From: Hirundichthys speculiger
Lineage: Eukaryota; Chordata; Actinopteri; Beloniformes; Exocoetidae
Assembly: GCA_018398805.1 (NCBI GenBank)
Contig: JAGFBZ010000899.1
Coordinates: 599,001 to 663,000 of the forward strand
Length of the DNA: 64,000 nt
Direction: 5' to 3'
Of the stretch, positions 61,966 to 64,000 are shown in pieces. The position numbers and the translations under genes are program-made. Below the pieces are notes generated by a model. It made no database searches, was not told the origin of the DNA, and worked only from the letters and a program-made list of their open reading frames with translations. The first letter of the stretch is position 1. Every line of letters starts with the position of its first letter.

Positions 61966-64000
61966 GTCAGTACAAAAGGACAAAGAGGAAGAGCAGGCAG
62001 GAATGGCTGCGACTGCAGCTGGTTTGGTCAGAGAGAGTGAGGAACAGAGGGATGTCAGAGAGAGACTGTAGGCAGGCAGAGTGGGCAGGGCTGTTCAATG
62101 GGATGGAAAGTAGAAAAACCAGAAACAGAAAGTGTAAATGTACACTGTCATCTGGTTTGCAGAGACTCTTGTTAGTCACGGTTTTAAACACTTGACACTT
62201 TGACATGATGAGACATCTCCGAGTAGTGCACATAGAAGCAGGTCTTGTGTCATTCATAGTGATGCTCTCAGTGGATTACAGAATGGGAATCTAAATAAAT
62301 GCACTAAACTGTCAGGTTTTTCTATTTTCCCTGTATTCCCTGCATTTCTCCACTTTAACGTGTCAACATTCTCTAAAGCCTACAACCCATAAAGGTCAAT
62401 TTCATGCAAGCCTGTTTGGCTGTTTAACTCCACTACCATGCCTGTAGCCCCCATAAAGGTCATTAACAGCTGATTACAATCTGAGTGCTATGGATCCTTG
62501 TGTGTACGTGCTGCACATGGGAGGGCGCATTTTGCAGCACAATTGCCTCCATCACACTGGCCGCAAACAACATTTCTCATGTTCCTTCCTTTCACAAATA
62601 TCATGGAATATCTCCAACTGCACTGACGTCAAAGGGTCCCCTGTTCTCCCTTAAAGGGACAGCAGGCTGGCTTTCAGATAACTGCAGAGTACCATAGCAA
62701 CCAAGTGATATACAAAGTGAATGCAACTGATCATTTGTCTGCGCTCCAGCTCCTTTCAGAAGCAGTCGGCCACGATTTCATTTCCACGTGATGCGTTTTC
62801 AGATTGACCAACATGATATCCCTTAACAGCTGCGGCTGTGTCTTTTTTTAGCTGGACTGCATGTTAAAAAACAGTAATAAGACATGGGAGGGGGGCATGT
62901 GAGAAGGGCTAACGTTACTGTGGTAGTTGGGGGCAGCATTTTTCATGTCAAGGATGGAATTTGGGGTAGAATTACAAATAAAGTCACATGTCATATTCTG
63001 AAATACCTTCACATTACCTGTGGATTATTGCATTATGTATATTTCCTTAATATATTCAAGTATTCTCTGGAGAACAAGGCAGAGACAGTGAGGCCTGTAT
63101 CTGAAAGTCCAATTCACAATTTGACTTTCAGATTCATATATTGCCAAAAATCTCAAGTATGATGCAGACTTACTATAAAAAACAATCATGCTTGCATCTA
63201 TCCATAACTCCATGGAGCATTGACTGTAATCTGCCCAAACAAAGAACTATGTTAGGTCGCCACATGGGACATGTCTGATATGTGAAAGAAGCAGGGGTGT
63301 CCTGAAGATGGTACCATAATAGGTCAGAGTGGGATTCCCAAAGAGGCGCTGTGCTGATTCAGACGACAGCTTCCAAGTGACATTTACAGTGACATCGGGG
63401 TTGTGGTGGTGTCCATAAAACTGGACACCACCACATCTGAGGTGTGCTGCAAGTGAGATTCAGAGAACAAGCTAGCAGTATTTGTCTCTGGTGTTTACTG
63501 TAATGAATTTTTATTATTTTCTCTTCTCCAGAGTGACTTGCATCACCTGTCTTATCATCCCTCACTCCTCAAAGCTTATTTATCCACAGCCTGGTGCAGA
63601 TTTGATTAAATAGCAGGAATGAGCCAGGCAGGAAACAGGTACATTGCCAAAGGCAAAATAAACCTTTATTGAATGCATTCTAAACTCATTCCCTTCCCTG
63701 ACATTAAATAGGCTGAGCTATAATGATGATTAAAAAAAAATGCTATGGAATTACCATTAATAATTTTTTTTTAAATATAGCCTTTCCATAGATAAAAACT
63801 CAATTACCAAAGCTCTTTCTCATCCTTTTTTATTTATTCTTTGTTTTTTAGTTCTGTATTAGCACTCAAGACTTTAGAAATCTTACCTCAAATTTGTTGT
63901 TTTCAGTTTTTATTTGAAAGTAAACCCTCTCTTTTCCTGAGACATAACATAAACTGAGTTTTCTTGATGAACCCATTCAGAACATGCGAGTGATGTACGT
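61966..64000. other. Possible first intron of the downstream gene
   Basis: No exon, RNA gene or transposon recognised to the end of the window. TGACGTCA-like and E-box-like words occur (for example CACTGACGTCAAAGG at about 62620 and CCACGTGATG at about 62785) but their use is unknown. Confidence 0.35.

Overview
The window is vertebrate and almost certainly teleost fish nuclear DNA. Evidence: an exon-by-exon split gene closely matching vertebrate GPSM1; GT-AG introns; AT-rich introns full of Tc1/mariner elements, hAT-type MITEs, a Harbinger-like element, tRNA-headed SINEs, a degenerate non-LTR retrotransposon and long (TA)n arrays typical of fish genomes. I cannot decide between the two teleost GPSM1 paralogues (a or b) from sequence alone.

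The only protein-coding gene I can fully support is gpsm1 (AGS3, activator of G-protein signalling 3), on the + strand from a promoter near 17.95-18.2 kb to a poly(A) signal at 58257-58262. I reconstructed 14 coding exons with consistent splice phases. Exons 2-9 encode the TPR array that binds partners such as NuMA/Inscuteable-type proteins; exons 10-11 encode a variable linker; exons 12-14 encode four GoLoco/GPR motifs that bind GDP-loaded G-alpha-i. From the exon 2 methionine the protein is 638 residues. Exon 1 would add about 25 more, but as given it carries what looks like a one-base loss in a CAGGAC hexamer run, putting its ATG out of frame with the TPR domain.

Layout: 1-17.9 kb is intergenic with scattered repeats (a conserved fish repeat at 869-1280, SINEs, a pogo/Tigger-like MITE at 8484-9180, a hAT MITE at 15231-15999). 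17.95-18.28 kb holds the promoter, 5' UTR and exon 1. Intron 1 (14.5 kb) holds hAT MITEs and a Tc1 relic ending about 50 bp before exon 2. Exons 2-9 lie at 32.8-42.9 kb, with a Harbinger-in-hAT nest in intron 5. Intron 9 holds two dead Tc1 elements, one lodged inside a larger hAT-like element. Exons 10-11 are at 49.7-50.1 kb. Intron 11 holds a second copy of the intron 1 hAT MITE and a GA-rich block. Exons 12-14 are at 55.6-56.4 kb. The 3' UTR contains a ~200 bp CA/TA microsatellite. Downstream, 59.45-60.67 kb is a decayed non-LTR element on the minus strand, and 61839-61965 looks like the TATA promoter and first non-coding exon of an unidentified next gene.

I did not find an unknown multi-gene system. 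The most useful observations are the exon 1 frame problem, the nested transposons with readable target-site duplications, the direct MITE pair flanking exons 2-11, a weak exon 12 splice donor, and the candidate downstream promoter.
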